NCBI RefSeq assembly: GCF_003574085.1
Contig: NZ_QWKZ01000008.1
Location: 1 to 43,761, forward strand
DNA: 43,761 bases
From: Meiothermus luteus
Lineage (GTDB): Bacteria; Deinococcota; Deinococci; Deinococcales; Thermaceae
Reading direction: 5' to 3'
The notes under the pieces are model-generated. The model was given only the letters and a program-made list of their open reading frames with translations, did no database searches and was not told where the DNA came from. Position numbers and translations under genes: made by a program. Shown here in pieces: positions 1 through 9,227 of the stretch (the stretch's first letter is position 1; each line of letters starts with the position of its first letter).

Positions 1-682
1 GTGTTGGGACCAGCTCCTTCCAGCCGATGTGGCCCTTTTCCAGCAGGCCCTTGACCGTCCCCACCCCCACCCCGGCTGCACGGGCCAGGGCCGCCAGGCT
101 TTCGGCCTGGCCCAGGTCGCGCAGGGCGTGCCAGGCCGCTTTGGCCCTCTCGCCCAGCTTTTCCGGGGGTTCTCCTAAGGCCACCAGCACCCGCCGCGGG
201 GCACGCCGCTCGGCCACCTCTTCCTCCAGAACCCCGCCCTCCCGCAGGTAGTCCAGCAGCTTGGGGTCGAGGCCCCGGGCGTCCTGCCAGCCTTCGGCTA
301 GGGCCTCCAGGCCCCGAGGCAGCACCGCTGGGTCGGCCCCCGGCAACAGCCGCACACGGTGCAGCAGAGGGGGCTCGAGGAACGGCAGCAGGTCATCCAG
401 AAGGGTGCCCAAAGGGCAGAAGCTGTCCCGCGCGGCGGCCTGGAGGAAGTCCAGCTCCTCTTGACGCAGCCAGGGAAAGGGGTCTAGGTAGGCTACGGCC
501 TCGCGCAGGGCAAAGCCCTTTTGGGGCCCCTCCTCGTACCCCAGCACCAGGCCTACCCGCAGCTCCCCCCGCCAGGGCACCACCACCCGGCGCCCTAGGC
601 CCTCTGTCCTTTCCTCGCCGTGGGGCGGGAGGTAGGACATGGGCTCGAGGGGTAAGGGCAAGGCTACCTGCAGGCGCCGCAT
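1..682 (-). CDS. priA: Primosomal protein N' (PriA), N-terminal part, cut by the window edge
   Basis: PriA is the replication restart helicase that reloads the replisome at stalled forks. Reading leftwards from ATG at 682, the frame stays open to base 1 (227 codons). The first ~100 residues look like the PriA 3'-DNA-end-binding domain: a beta-rich start with VVVPWRGELRVGLVLG at about residues 33-48. Next comes the linker and winged-helix-like region (AALARAAGVGVGTVKGLLEKG near residue 205 onward). The helicase motifs would lie outside the window. The start is 5 nt after the uvrA stop, so the two are almost certainly cotranscribed. The family call rests on the N-terminal domain only. Confidence 0.8.
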   Translation of the reverse strand, partial: MRRLQVALPLPLEPMSYLPPHGEERTEGLGRRVVVPWRGELRVGLVLGYEEGPQKGFALREAVAYLDPFPWLRQEELDFLQAAARDSFCPLGTLLDDLLPFLEPPLLHRVRLLPGADPAVLPRGLEALAEGWQDARGLDPKLLDYLREGGVLEEEVAERRAPRRVLVALGEPPEKLGERAKAAWHALRDLGQAESLAALARAAGVGVGTVKGLLEKGHIGWKELVPT

Positions 683-687
683 CTGCT

Positions 688-3627
688 TTAGTCGGCGGCC
701 ACCTCGAGCCGCTGCCCAATCTCGGGGATGCGGGCCAGGAAGGACCCGGTGGGGCTGCCAGAGCGGGCTACCTCCTCCGGAGTGCCCTCGGCCACAATCT
801 CCCCACCCCGGGCCCCACCCTCCGGGCCCAGGTCAATCACCCAGTCGGCAGTCTTGACTACGTCCATGTTGTGTTCAATCACCACCACGGTATTGCCCCC
901 GTCCACCAGCCGGTGCAGCACCGAGAGCAGCTTGGCGGTGTCCTCAAAGTGCAGGCCGGTGGTGGGCTCGTCCAGGATGTAGAGGGTGCGCCCGGTGGAG
1001 CGACGGCCTAGCTCGGTGGAGAGCTTAATCCGCTGGGCCTCGCCGCCCGAGAGGGTGGGGGAGGGCTGGCCTAGCTTCATATAGCCCAGACCCACGTCTA
1101 CCATAAGTTGGAGCTTGCGGGCGATGGTGGGGATGTTCTCAAAGAAGGCCAGGGCCTCCTCCACGGTCATGTCCAGCACGTCGGCGATGTTCTTGCCCCG
1201 GAGCTTTACCTCGAGGGTTTCCTTGTTGTAGCGCTTGCCTTTGCAGACTTCGCAGGGCACGTAGAGGTCGGGCAGAAAGAGCATTTCAATTTTCACCGTG
1301 CCGTCCCCACCGCAGGCCTCGCAGCGCCCGCCCTTGACGTTAAAGCTGAAGCGTCCGGCCTCGTAGCCGCGCTTGCGGGCCTCGGGGGTTTTGGCGAAGA
1401 GCTCGCGGATTTCATCAAAGATGCCGGTGTAGGTGGCGGGATTGGAGCGGGGGGTGCGGCCGATGGGCGACTGGTCAATCTCAATCACCTTGTCCAGATG
1501 CTCCACCCCCTCGAGGCCCTCAAAGCGGCCGGGGATGGTTTTGGCCCGCATCAGGTCGCGGGCTAAGGCCGCATAAAGGATGTCGTGCACGAGGGTTGAC
1601 TTGCCTGAGCCCGAGGGGCCGGTGATGGCCACGAACTTGCCCAGAGGGATTCTCAGGTTCACCCCCTTTAGGTTGTGCTCGCGGGCCCCCTTGAGCACCA
1701 GCCACTTGCCGTTGCCCTTGCGGCGGGTTTTGGGGACCGGGATGCGCTTGCTGCCCCGCAGGTAGGCCCCGGTCAGGCTTTCCGGGTGGGCCAGGATGTC
1801 CTCGAGCCGCCCCTCGGCCACCACCTCCCCCCCGTGTACCCCGGCCCCTGGCCCCATGTCCACAATCCAATCGGCCTCGCGCATAGTTTCTTCGTCGTGC
1901 TCTACCACCAAGAGGGTGTTACCTAGGTCGCGCAGCTTCTTGAGGGTGGCCAGAAGGCGCTGGTTGTCGCGGGGGTGCAGCCCGATAGAGGGCTCGTCCA
2001 GCACGTAGAGCACCCCGGTCAGGCCCGAGCCCACCTGGGTAGCCAGCCGGATGCGCTGGGCCTCGCCGCCCGAGAGGGTGTTGGCCGCACGGTCAAGGGT
2101 CAGGTAGTCCAGGCCCACGTCCTCCAGGAAGCCCAGCCGGTTCACAATCTCCCGCCAGATGGGGGCCGCCACCTGCATTTGGAACTCGTTCAGGTTGCGT
2201 TTCTCGCGAGGCTCGGCCAGACCCTCTAGCCGGATGCGGTAGGCGCTGAGCTGGGCCTCGGTCTCCACCACCCGGTTCTCCGCCAGGGCCTCAAAGAACC
2301 GCTTGGCCTCCCGTACTGGCATGGACGAAACCTCGGCGATGTTGAAGGGCCCCACCCGCACCGAAAGCACCTCCCGCTTGTAGCGGGTGCCCCCGCAGCC
2401 CGGGCAGGGTTTTAGGGTCATGTAGGCCTCGTAGGCTTCGCGCAGCCCTTCGGACTCGGTCTCGTGGTAGCGGTGGTGCAGCCAGGGAATTACCCCCTCG
2501 TAGCTCACCGAGACCCGCAGGGTCTCGCGCCCGCCCCGGCGGTACACCACCTCAAAGGGTTCGGGCAGGCCGTACAGCACCGCCCACTGGGCCTCCTGGG
2601 GAAGCTGCTTGAAGGGGGTTCTCATGTCAAAGCCCAAATGTTCCGCGAGGGCCCGCAGCCGATCCCACAGGTACCCCTTGCCGTTGTCCCGGCCCCGGCT
2701 CCAGGGGAGGATGGCCCCTTCGGCCAGCGAGAGCTCGGGGTTCACCACCAGCTCGGGGTCGAAGACCTGATTGTAGCCCAGGCCCGAGCAGTCGGGGCAG
2801 GCCCCGTAGGGGGCGTTGAAGGAGAAGATGCGGGGCTCGAGCTCCTCCAACACGCTGCCGTGCTCCGGGCAGGCGAACTTCTCCGAGAAAAGCTCCTCGT
2901 GGCCTGTATCGGGGTACAGAACCCGCATCAGCCCCTCGCCGCGCAGGAGGGCCAGCTCCACCGACTCGGCGATGCGGGCCCTTTCCTCCGGCTTCAGGAC
3001 CACCCGGTCCACCACCAGGTCTATGTCGTGTTTCTCGTACCTTTCTAGCCTGAGCCCCAGGGCTTCCTCGAGGGTGTAGATTACGCCATCTACCCGCACG
3101 CGGGCGTAGCCCTCTTTTTGCAGTTGCTGAAACTCCTTGCGGTACTCGCCTTTGCGCCCCCGCACCAGAGGGGCCATCAGGATAGCCCTGGTGCCCTCGG
3201 GCTTTTGGAAAAGCCGGTCGGTAATCTCCGAGGCCGACTGTCGCTCAATGGGCCGCCCGCAGTGGGGGCAGTAGGCGGTGCCTACCCGGGCGAACAGGAG
3301 GCGCAGGTAGTCGTGGATTTCGGTTACGGTGCCCACGGTGGAGCGGGGGTTGTGCGAGGTGGTCTTCTGGTCAATGGAGATGGCCGGGGAAAGCCCCTCA
3401 ATGCTCTCCACATCGGGCTTCTCCATCACCCCTAGGAACTGCCGGGCGTACGAGGAGAGGCTTTCCACGTACCGACGCTGCCCCTCGGCATAAATGGTGT
3501 CAAAGGCCAAGGTGCTCTTGCCCGAGCCCGAGACCCCCGTGATGACGATGAACTGCCCCCGCGGCAGCTCAACGGTAATGTTTTTCAGGTTGTGCTCCTT
3601 GGCCCCGCGGACGATAATTCTGTCCAT
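688..3627 (-). CDS. uvrA: UvrABC excinuclease subunit A
   Basis: UvrA is the damage-recognition ATPase of nucleotide excision repair; the UvrA dimer loads UvrB onto lesions. The 979 aa length is normal for the family. Two ABC ATPase modules are visible: Walker A GVSGSGKS at residues 31-38 and a second, GPSGSGKST, in the C-terminal half. Each has its LSGGEAQRI signature followed by LDEPSIGLH or LDEPTTGLH. Zinc-binding cysteines are seen in CPHCGRPI and in CEACGGDG...CEVC. It has its own promoter (TATATT 6 nt before the ATG), which suggests a leaderless message, and it reads straight into priA. Nothing is missing. Confidence 0.98.
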   Translation of the reverse strand: MDRIIVRGAKEHNLKNITVELPRGQFIVITGVSGSGKSTLAFDTIYAEGQRRYVESLSSYARQFLGVMEKPDVESIEGLSPAISIDQKTTSHNPRSTVGTVTEIHDYLRLLFARVGTAYCPHCGRPIERQSASEITDRLFQKPEGTRAILMAPLVRGRKGEYRKEFQQLQKEGYARVRVDGVIYTLEEALGLRLERYEKHDIDLVVDRVVLKPEERARIAESVELALLRGEGLMRVLYPDTGHEELFSEKFACPEHGSVLEELEPRIFSFNAPYGACPDCSGLGYNQVFDPELVVNPELSLAEGAILPWSRGRDNGKGYLWDRLRALAEHLGFDMRTPFKQLPQEAQWAVLYGLPEPFEVVYRRGGRETLRVSVSYEGVIPWLHHRYHETESEGLREAYEAYMTLKPCPGCGGTRYKREVLSVRVGPFNIAEVSSMPVREAKRFFEALAENRVVETEAQLSAYRIRLEGLAEPREKRNLNEFQMQVAAPIWREIVNRLGFLEDVGLDYLTLDRAANTLSGGEAQRIRLATQVGSGLTGVLYVLDEPSIGLHPRDNQRLLATLKKLRDLGNTLLVVEHDEETMREADWIVDMGPGAGVHGGEVVAEGRLEDILAHPESLTGAYLRGSKRIPVPKTRRKGNGKWLVLKGAREHNLKGVNLRIPLGKFVAITGPSGSGKSTLVHDILYAALARDLMRAKTIPGRFEGLEGVEHLDKVIEIDQSPIGRTPRSNPATYTGIFDEIRELFAKTPEARKRGYEAGRFSFNVKGGRCEACGGDGTVKIEMLFLPDLYVPCEVCKGKRYNKETLEVKLRGKNIADVLDMTVEEALAFFENIPTIARKLQLMVDVGLGYMKLGQPSPTLSGGEAQRIKLSTELGRRSTGRTLYILDEPTTGLHFEDTAKLLSVLHRLVDGGNTVVVIEHNMDVVKTADWVIDLGPEGGARGGEIVAEGTPEEVARSGSPTGSFLARIPEIGQRLEVAAD

Positions 3628-3633
3628 CTGCGC

Positions 3634-3661
3634 AATATAACACCTGGCCGTGCTTATGTAA
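3634..3661 (-). promoter_or_regulatory. uvrA promoter, leaderless type
   Basis: On the minus strand TATATT (3634-3639) lies 6 nt upstream of the uvrA ATG, with TTACAT (3656-3661) 16 nt further upstream as a fair -35. With a normal -10 to +1 distance, transcription would begin at or next to the ATG, so no ribosome binding site is needed or seen. Confidence 0.65.
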
Positions 3662-3708
3662 ATAACATATACCCCTTGGAAAAAGGGTGTAGAATGAGGC
3701 TTTACTTT

Positions 3709-4311
3709 TTAGCGCACCGCCAGGTCGGCCACCCAGACGATCTCACAGGCCCCGTTGCCGCTGTCGTGCCGGGTGGTAGAGGTGCGCCAGTGGAAGCCGT
3801 CGGGCCGGCTCACGTTCACCAAGAACCCCTCTATTCGGACCAGGTGGCCGGGCTTCAGGCGCTTTAGGCGGAGTTCAATGTTGGGGTTGGCCGGAATCAT
3901 GTGCATGTTGGCGCTGCTAACGATGATTTCTTCTGGTGGGATGGGCGGTTCCCCACGCCAGGCGTAGAAGTAGAAGCGGTCCGACTGCCAGATGTGCAGC
4001 TTGCGGATAACGCTGGTGTCGGACATCCGCCCCCAGCCTAGGGCCAGGTCCACCGGGGAGAGGGCCGAGGCGGCGTCAAAGCGGTAGAGCCGCTTGGAGA
4101 GGACCCGGGCCTCGAGCAGGAAGTAGGCCACCGGCTCCAGCCGATAGCCGGGCTTTTCCAGCCGCACCACACTTTCAGGGCTGAGCTGGGCTTGCAGGGG
4201 GGCCCTGGGCGCCAGCACCCCTGGTCGGCGGGCGAGGGGCTGGTTTTGCAACCAGACGATAAAACCGGCGGTAGCCCCTGCGAGGAGGAGCAGCCAGCCC
4301 AGAAGCCTCAT
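3709..4311 (-). CDS. Conserved membrane-anchored protein of unknown function
   Basis: The product is 200 aa with one N-terminal hydrophobic segment (about residues 3-21), best read as an uncleaved anchor with the rest outside the membrane. The soluble part contains GWGRMSD, SSANMHMIPANPN and a C-terminal region with TSTTRHDSGNGACEIVWV. This order of motifs looks like a conserved family, but I do not know a function. The ATG is 36 nt after the dnaB stop on the same strand, and the gene ends upstream of the uvrA promoter, so it probably rides on dnaB transcription. No catalytic motif is recognised. Confidence 0.75.
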   Translation of the reverse strand: MRLLGWLLLLAGATAGFIVWLQNQPLARRPGVLAPRAPLQAQLSPESVVRLEKPGYRLEPVAYFLLEARVLSKRLYRFDAASALSPVDLALGWGRMSDTSVIRKLHIWQSDRFYFYAWRGEPPIPPEEIIVSSANMHMIPANPNIELRLKRLKPGHLVRIEGFLVNVSRPDGFHWRTSTTRHDSGNGACEIVWVADLAVR

Positions 4312-4347
4312 CCCCGCAGTTTAGCGAAGGGAAGCGGAAAGGCCTGG

Positions 4348-5700
4348 TCAAATTTCGTCCTTGGCCAGGTCGTTGAAGCGCACATGCTGGGCATGGAATT
4401 GTAGCTCCACCACCCCGGTAGGGCCGTTGCGCTGCTTGCCCACGATGATCTCAGCAATGCCGGCCTTTTCGGAGTGCTGGTTGTAGTATTCGTCGCGGTA
4501 GATGAACATGACCAGGTCAGCGTCCTGCTCAATGGAGCCGCTTTCCCTAAGGTCGGAGAGCATGGGGCGCTTGTTGGGCCGTGACTCCACCGCCCGGGAT
4601 AGCTGCGAGAGGGCGATGACCGGGATGTTGAGCTCACGGGCCAACCCCTTTAGACCGCGGGAAATCTGGGCAATTTCCTGCTGTCGGTTTTCACCGGCGT
4701 TTTTCCCACCGCCGGGGCCCGACATTAGCTGGAGGTAGTCAATCACGATCAGGCCCAACCGGTGGTGGGCGTGCAGCCTGCGGGCCCGGGCCCGCAGCTC
4801 CATGAGGGTCAGGTCGGAGGTATCGTCAATCAGAATGGGGGCCTCGGCGATGCGGCCGGCCACGTCCACCAGCCGGGAGAAGTCGCGGTCGGTGAGCTGG
4901 CCCTGGCGCAGGCGGTTCATGTCAATCCGGGCCTCTGAGCAGAGCATGCGGGTGACGAGCTGCACCGCAGGCATCTCCAGGGAGAAGATGGCCACCCCCA
5001 CACCCTCCCTGAGGGCCACATTCTGGGCGATGGTGAGGGCAAAGGCGGTTTTGCCCATGCTGGGGCGGGCGGCGATGATGTTGAGGGAGCCGGGGGTGAG
5101 GCTGCCGATGATGGCGTCGAGGTCGCGGAAGCCGCTCCGCACCCCGTCCATCTGGCCCTTGTGCTCGTAGAGGCGCTGGATGTGCTCAAAGGTCTGGTGC
5201 ACCAGCTCCCGCATGTTCTGGAACTCCGAGCGGCTCCCCTGGGTGGAAACCTCCAGCACCTTCCGCCCTGCCGCGTCGAGGATGTCCTCCAGGCTCCCCT
5301 CCTCCTCGTAGGCCATGCGCATGGCCTCACCGGCTGCGGCTATGAGCCTGCGCAGCGTCCACTTCTCGGCCACGATGCGCCCGTAGAAGTCGGCATAGGC
5401 CGCGGTGGGGGTGTTCTCGGAAAGCCCCACCAGGTAGGAGAGACCGCCCACGCTTTCCAGCTCCCCAGCCTGGCGCAGGGCCTCAGAGACCGTGACCAGG
5501 TCAATGGGTTCCCGCCGAGCCCGAAGCCCCACCATGGCCTCCCAGATTTTGCGGTGGGCCTCTTTGTAGAAGGCCTCGGCGGTGATGTAGCCCTCGAGCC
5601 TGTCCAGCACCTCGCTGTCCAGCAGAACCGCGCCCAGTAGGCTGGCCTCTGCGTCCAGGTTGTGGGGGGGCACGCGGCCCTCTAGGGAGGTGGAGGTCAT
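4348..5700 (-). CDS. dnaB: Replicative DNA helicase DnaB
   Basis: DnaB is the hexameric 5'-3' helicase that unwinds DNA at the fork and binds primase through its N-terminal domain. The 450 aa product has the N-terminal domain (PPHNLDAEASLLGAVLLD at about residues 11-28), a linker, and a RecA-like C-terminal domain with Walker A ARPSMGKT at 211-218, Walker B LIVIDYLQLM near residue 322, and the late motif SDLRESGSIEQDADLV. No intein interrupts it. GGAG precedes the ATG by 6 nt. It lies 52 nt downstream of a DNA methyltransferase gene on the same strand. Confidence 0.98.
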   Translation of the reverse strand: MTSTSLEGRVPPHNLDAEASLLGAVLLDSEVLDRLEGYITAEAFYKEAHRKIWEAMVGLRARREPIDLVTVSEALRQAGELESVGGLSYLVGLSENTPTAAYADFYGRIVAEKWTLRRLIAAAGEAMRMAYEEEGSLEDILDAAGRKVLEVSTQGSRSEFQNMRELVHQTFEHIQRLYEHKGQMDGVRSGFRDLDAIIGSLTPGSLNIIAARPSMGKTAFALTIAQNVALREGVGVAIFSLEMPAVQLVTRMLCSEARIDMNRLRQGQLTDRDFSRLVDVAGRIAEAPILIDDTSDLTLMELRARARRLHAHHRLGLIVIDYLQLMSGPGGGKNAGENRQQEIAQISRGLKGLARELNIPVIALSQLSRAVESRPNKRPMLSDLRESGSIEQDADLVMFIYRDEYYNQHSEKAGIAEIIVGKQRNGPTGVVELQFHAQHVRFNDLAKDEI

Positions 5701-5752
5701 GGCAGACTCCCACTTTAGCCGAGGCGGATGGGTTTGGAAAGCCGTCCGGCCC

Positions 5753-6826
5753 CTAGCCGCCTAGGGCCAGTTTGGCCGTGGGTTCCCCTTGAGCTAGGGC
5801 CAGGGCAACGGCCCGTTTTTGCGAGGCCACGAACAGGAATTCGCGGTTTTCGGTGTGGGAAACCTGCCCCACCTTTACCCCTTGAGGGTTATAGATGCCG
5901 ATCCGGGCCCCCACGTAGCGGCGGTGGGGTCGGGAGAGCCGCACCACGAAGCCCCACCCCTCGAGCAGAGCCTCTATCTCCTCGGGCCGGAAGAAACCCT
6001 CGTCGCTAAAGGACAGCACCAGGTGAGGGGCCTTTATCCTCGCCAGGAGCTGCTCCAGGGCAGCCTTGGCTTCCTTCTTGGAGTTGAAGGGGCTTTTGCG
6101 CTCCCGCACATCGGTCCGCTTCTGGGCCACCCCATAGGTGGCGGGGTTGTCAAAGCGCACCAGGGTCTCCCAGACGTGGTAGTTGCCCAGGTAGGAGTGG
6201 GCGTTGTAGGGAGGGTCTAGGTAGAAGAGGTCCCCCTCCAGAGCCCCTGCCACCTCCAGCGCATCGCCCAGGTGGGCCTCGCCGGAGCCTGGCAGAAGGG
6301 GCGGGTAGGCCAGGTGGAGCTCGTTCCAGGCCCTAGGGGCCCAGCGCTTGAGGTAGGCCATCTGGATCCCGGTGGTGGAGTCCACCTTGTCGGCAGCCAA
6401 AAGCAGGCTGGTGAGGAGGATAGCCCTTAGGGTGGGGTCGGCCTGGTACGCCTCTATGGCCTCGCGTATGGCCTCTATGCGAGCGCCGTTTTTGGGCTGA
6501 AAGTAACGGGCCTTTAGGCAGTAGGTCTGGGTGAACCAACCGGTTTTGGGCTTGAGGGCGGCCAGCCTTTCCAGGATGGGCTGGATTTTGCCCACTGGGT
6601 ACTTCCGCGCGTCGGCCCCCACCAGGGCCTGGGCTAGGACTTGGGCGTAGGCGTTGTGGTCGTTGGCGATCACGTAGAACCCCTGGGCTTTCAGCGCGTG
6701 GCCCACCCGGGCGCTGCCGGAGAACAGGTCAACCACCCTGCGCAGGGGGGTGACCTGGCTTACCCTGCAAATCGTCTCGGTAATCCAGGGAACGAGGACC
6801 CGCTTGGAACCGATGTACTTAATCAT
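5753..6826 (-). CDS. D12-class DNA adenine methyltransferase, solitary
   Basis: The 357 aa product has the two hallmarks of N6-adenine methyltransferases of the D12 (Dam-like) class: the SAM-binding motif DLFSGSARVG at residues 33-42 and catalytic DPPY at 204-207. The N-terminal KYIGSKR replaces the usual KWxGGK loop. It is larger than Dam (about 270 aa), with an insert between the motifs that probably forms the target-recognition region. ATG 6826 is chosen over an in-frame TTG at 6838 because family members start close to the MIKYIGSK segment. No restriction endonuclease adjoins it; the neighbours are dnaB and a molybdoenzyme. It could be an orphan regulatory methylase or the remnant of a restriction system. 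Confidence 0.85.
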   Translation of the reverse strand: MIKYIGSKRVLVPWITETICRVSQVTPLRRVVDLFSGSARVGHALKAQGFYVIANDHNAYAQVLAQALVGADARKYPVGKIQPILERLAALKPKTGWFTQTYCLKARYFQPKNGARIEAIREAIEAYQADPTLRAILLTSLLLAADKVDSTTGIQMAYLKRWAPRAWNELHLAYPPLLPGSGEAHLGDALEVAGALEGDLFYLDPPYNAHSYLGNYHVWETLVRFDNPATYGVAQKRTDVRERKSPFNSKKEAKAALEQLLARIKAPHLVLSFSDEGFFRPEEIEALLEGWGFVVRLSRPHRRYVGARIGIYNPQGVKVGQVSHTENREFLFVASQKRAVALALAQGEPTAKLALGG

Positions 6827-6916
6827 GGTGCATCGCAAAAGTCCCTGCTCGGGCAGGCTATATTATTTGTACCCCTGATTACTCGAGCCGGGCGGCCTTG
6901 GAGGTAGGTTGAGGGC
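6827..6916. promoter_or_regulatory. Divergent promoter region between the methyltransferase and molybdoenzyme genes
   Basis: This 90-nt gap between divergent genes has an AT-rich core (6857-6870) in otherwise GC-rich DNA. Rightward, TATATT lies at 6859-6864; leftward, the opposite strand reads TAATAT at 6860-6865. The two -10 boxes would overlap, so the genes could compete for polymerase. A small inverted repeat (CCTGC/GCAGG around CCGA) lies in the leftward leader. No good -35 is evident. Confidence 0.45.
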
Positions 6917-7522
6917 GTGTTCGGTTCCTTTTACAAGCCCAAGCACCCGGCCCACCGGGTTCCGCCGGGGCAGGTGCTCACCGACAAGTTTCCCGTGCTC
7001 ACCTATGGCCCCACCCCCAGCCTGCGCCCCGAGGAGGTACGGCTGGAGGTCGGTGGGCAGGTGGAGAACCCTTTGAGCCTAGGTTGGGATGAGCTTATGG
7101 CCCTGCCCCAGACCGGGCTAAAGGCCGATTTCCATTGCGTGACCCGGTGGAGCCGGCTGGACGTGGAATGGCAGGGGGTGCGGGTCCTCGAGCTGCTCCA
7201 GCAGGCCCGCCCCAGACCAGAGGCCCGGTACGTGCTGGTCTACTGCTACGGCGGCTACACCACCAGTCTGCCCCTAGAGGACTTCGCCCGCGAGGAAAAC
7301 CTGCTGGCCCATACCCTCTTCGGCCAGCCCCTGCCCCGCGAGCACGGAGGGCCGCTACGGTTGGTGGTGCCCCACCTCTACGCCTGGAAGAGCGCCAAGT
7401 GGGTGCGGGGTTTCCAGCTGTTGGAGCGGGAGGAGCTGGGTTTTTGGGAGCGGAACGGATACCACCGAAGGGGCGACCCCTGGAGGGAAGAGCGCTTTAG
7501 TAGCCCCGGCGAAAACCTTTAG
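6917..7522 (+). CDS. Molybdopterin-dependent oxidoreductase, sulfite-oxidase fold (YuiH-like)
   Basis: The product is 201 aa and corresponds to a single oxidoreductase molybdopterin-binding domain. The Mo-coordinating cysteine is probably C74 in DFHCVTRWSRLDVEWQGV, with a following conserved stretch VPHLYAWKSAKWVRGF near residues 151-166. There is no Tat or Sec signal peptide and no heme or dimerisation domain, so this is the small soluble version; the substrate is unknown. GTG 6917 is taken as the start because it directly precedes the conserved N-terminus; GGAGGT lies 12 nt upstream of it. It is transcribed divergently from the methyltransferase. Confidence 0.85.
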   Translation: MFGSFYKPKHPAHRVPPGQVLTDKFPVLTYGPTPSLRPEEVRLEVGGQVENPLSLGWDELMALPQTGLKADFHCVTRWSRLDVEWQGVRVLELLQQARPRPEARYVLVYCYGGYTTSLPLEDFAREENLLAHTLFGQPLPREHGGPLRLVVPHLYAWKSAKWVRGFQLLEREELGFWERNGYHRRGDPWREERFSSPGENL

Positions 7523-7562
7523 AGAGGGGCATCCTAGCTAACCTCGGGCTTGTGAGCTGCTA

Positions 7563-7568
7563 TACAAT
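7563..7568 (+). promoter_or_regulatory. plsY -10 box, leaderless type
   Basis: TACAAT ends exactly 6 nt before the plsY GTG. There is no Shine-Dalgarno sequence and no convincing -35. The same arrangement is repeated at the next gene downstream. Confidence 0.6.
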
Positions 7569-7574
7569 GCCTGC

Positions 7575-8171
7575 GTGGAACTGGCGGCCTTACTCTTAGC
7601 CTACTTGTTCGGGGCCATCCCTGCGGGGGCCTGGCTGGCCCGGGGCTACGGGGTGGACATCCAGAAGGTAGGCTCGGGCAACATAGGGGCGACCAATGTG
7701 CTGCGCACCTTAGGGGCAGGCCCGGCCCTACTGGTAGCGGCTTTTGATGTGCTCAAAGGGGGTATTGCGGTCTTGGTGGCCCGGTGGATGGGCCTCGAGG
7801 GGCCCCTTTTGGGAGGGGTGGCGGTGGCCGCGGTGCTTGGGCACAACTACTCGGTCTTTCTGCGCTTCACGGGAGGTAAGGGAGTGGCCACCAGCTTCGG
7901 CACGCTCCTCTTCCTAGACCCAGGGGTAGCCTTGCTGACCTTTCCGGTAGGGGTACTGACCATGTTCTTGACCCGCTTTGTCTCGGCAGGCAGCCTGGTG
8001 GGGGGGGCGACCGCGGTGGTGCTGGCCTTTGCCATGGGGCGGCCGCTTTGGCTGGTGGCCACTGTGGGCCTTTTGGCGGGGCTTATCTTCTGGACGCATC
8101 GGGAAAACATCCGGCGTCTTCAGCAGGGCAGCGAGCGCCGTTTAGGTGAGAAAGCCACCCCCCCTCGTTGA
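7575..8171 (+). CDS. plsY: Acyl-phosphate:glycerol-3-phosphate acyltransferase PlsY
   Basis: PlsY makes 1-acyl-glycerol-3-phosphate from acyl-phosphate in the inner membrane, the first acylation step of phospholipid synthesis. The 198 aa product has about five hydrophobic segments and three family motifs: GSGNIGATN (about residues 34-42), [20 protein letters not shown] (from about residue 91), and the C-terminal HRENIRRL. The start is GTG, set by the TACAAT box 6 nt upstream. It is followed 24 nt later by an independently promoted diguanylate cyclase gene. Confidence 0.96.
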   Translation: MELAALLLAYLFGAIPAGAWLARGYGVDIQKVGSGNIGATNVLRTLGAGPALLVAAFDVLKGGIAVLVARWMGLEGPLLGGVAVAAVLGHNYSVFLRFTGGKGVATSFGTLLFLDPGVALLTFPVGVLTMFLTRFVSAGSLVGGATAVVLAFAMGRPLWLVATVGLLAGLIFWTHRENIRRLQQGSERRLGEKATPPR

Positions 8172-8183
8172 GGGCTTCTGCCG

Positions 8184-8189
8184 TAGAAT
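8184..8189 (+). promoter_or_regulatory. Diguanylate cyclase gene -10 box, leaderless type
   Basis: TAGAAT ends 6 nt before the GTG start at 8196, in the short gap after plsY. No ribosome binding site is present. Confidence 0.6.
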
Positions 8190-8195
8190 GCCCTT

Positions 8196-9227
8196 GTGCA
8201 GGGGGAAGCCCAGAGCATAAAGCGCGGTTTTTACCTGGCCGCGTTGCTGGTGGCCCTGCCGGTGGTGGGGCTTACCTGGTGGTTGAACCAGGAGCACCCC
8301 TACGTGCGCTACACCTATCCCCTATTCCTGGGAGGCTTCTGCTTATGGGCCTGGCGGCTTTGGGCGGGGGCCAGGCTCGAGCGTATTGAGCGGGAGGTCA
8401 TCCTTGCGGTGGGCTTGGTCTTTTTGGGGAAGCTGGCCTACGGCTTTTTCTCCCCGGAGCCGGACTGGTCCGAGATCGAGAGCGCCTACTGGGTGCTGGC
8501 CTTTGTGATGGTGCTGGTCTACCTGTCCTTCTCCCCGCGGCAGGGGCTTTGGGTCGGGTTGGGGGTGGTGGGCCTGACCCTGGTCCTGGGGCTGCTCCGA
8601 TTTGGCGGGGAGTGGGCTTCCTCGGAATTCTTGTCCTTTTTGCGCAGCGAAACGCGGCTTTTGGCCATGGCCGGGTTGCTCTACCTGCTGGCGGCGGTAA
8701 AGGACCACCTGGCCCGGGCGAACCGCCAGGTAGAGGAGATGCACACCTTGGCCCGCACCGACCCCCTGACCGGTCTGCCCAACCGCCTGGCCTTAAGCGA
8801 GCGGCTCGAGGCGGAGATTCAGTCCCCTCACGGGCTTTTCCTGGCGCTTTTGGATGTTGACCACTTCAAGCAGATCAACGACCGCCACGGCCACGCCACG
8901 GGCGATGCGGTGCTCAAGGAGGTGGCCCGCCGGCTGCAGGCTGGCCTGCGGGAGGGGGATGTGCTGGGCCGCTGGGGCGGGGAGGAATTCATGATCCTCC
9001 TGAGGGAGGAAAGCCTGCAGAACGTGCTGGCGGCGCTGGAGCGCATGCGGGAGAGCATCGCTTTCTGGCCCTTTGAGGGGGTGGGGGCGGTTTCGGCCAG
9101 CTTTGGGGTGGCCGAGGCCCAGTTTGGTGATACGGTTCACGGCCTGCTCGAGCGCGCCGACCAGGCCCTTTACCAGGCCAAGAGGATGGGCCGCAACCGG
9201 GTGGAGCTGGCCGGCCTGAGCCCCTAG
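8196..9227 (+). CDS. Membrane-bound diguanylate cyclase (GGDEF)
   Basis: The 343 aa product has an N-terminal membrane part of about six helices (residues 12-165), a short coiled stretch, and a complete GGDEF domain beginning at LARTDPLTGLPNR (about 185-197). The active site is GGEEF at 261-265, a catalytically competent variant. REGD at 252-255 is the RxxD inhibitory c-di-GMP-binding site, so product inhibition is expected. The metal-binding aspartate lies in LLDVDHFKQIND. It should make c-di-GMP from two GTP. No sensory domain other than the membrane helices is recognisable. The stop codon interlocks with that of the convergent vanW-like gene (CTAG, 9224-9227). Confidence 0.93.
   Translation: MQGEAQSIKRGFYLAALLVALPVVGLTWWLNQEHPYVRYTYPLFLGGFCLWAWRLWAGARLERIEREVILAVGLVFLGKLAYGFFSPEPDWSEIESAYWVLAFVMVLVYLSFSPRQGLWVGLGVVGLTLVLGLLRFGGEWASSEFLSFLRSETRLLAMAGLLYLLAAVKDHLARANRQVEEMHTLARTDPLTGLPNRLALSERLEAEIQSPHGLFLALLDVDHFKQINDRHGHATGDAVLKEVARRLQAGLREGDVLGRWGGEEFMILLREESLQNVLAALERMRESIAFWPFEGVGAVSASFGVAEAQFGDTVHGLLERADQALYQAKRMGRNRVELAGLSP

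Noticed and set aside
1108-3435. Long open frames on the plus strand opposite uvrA
   Set aside because: They mirror the codon structure of uvrA in GC-rich DNA, have no ribosome binding site or -10 box, and match no protein family. The same holds for the antisense frames over dnaB, the Fe-S protein, ispG, ftsH and dctM.
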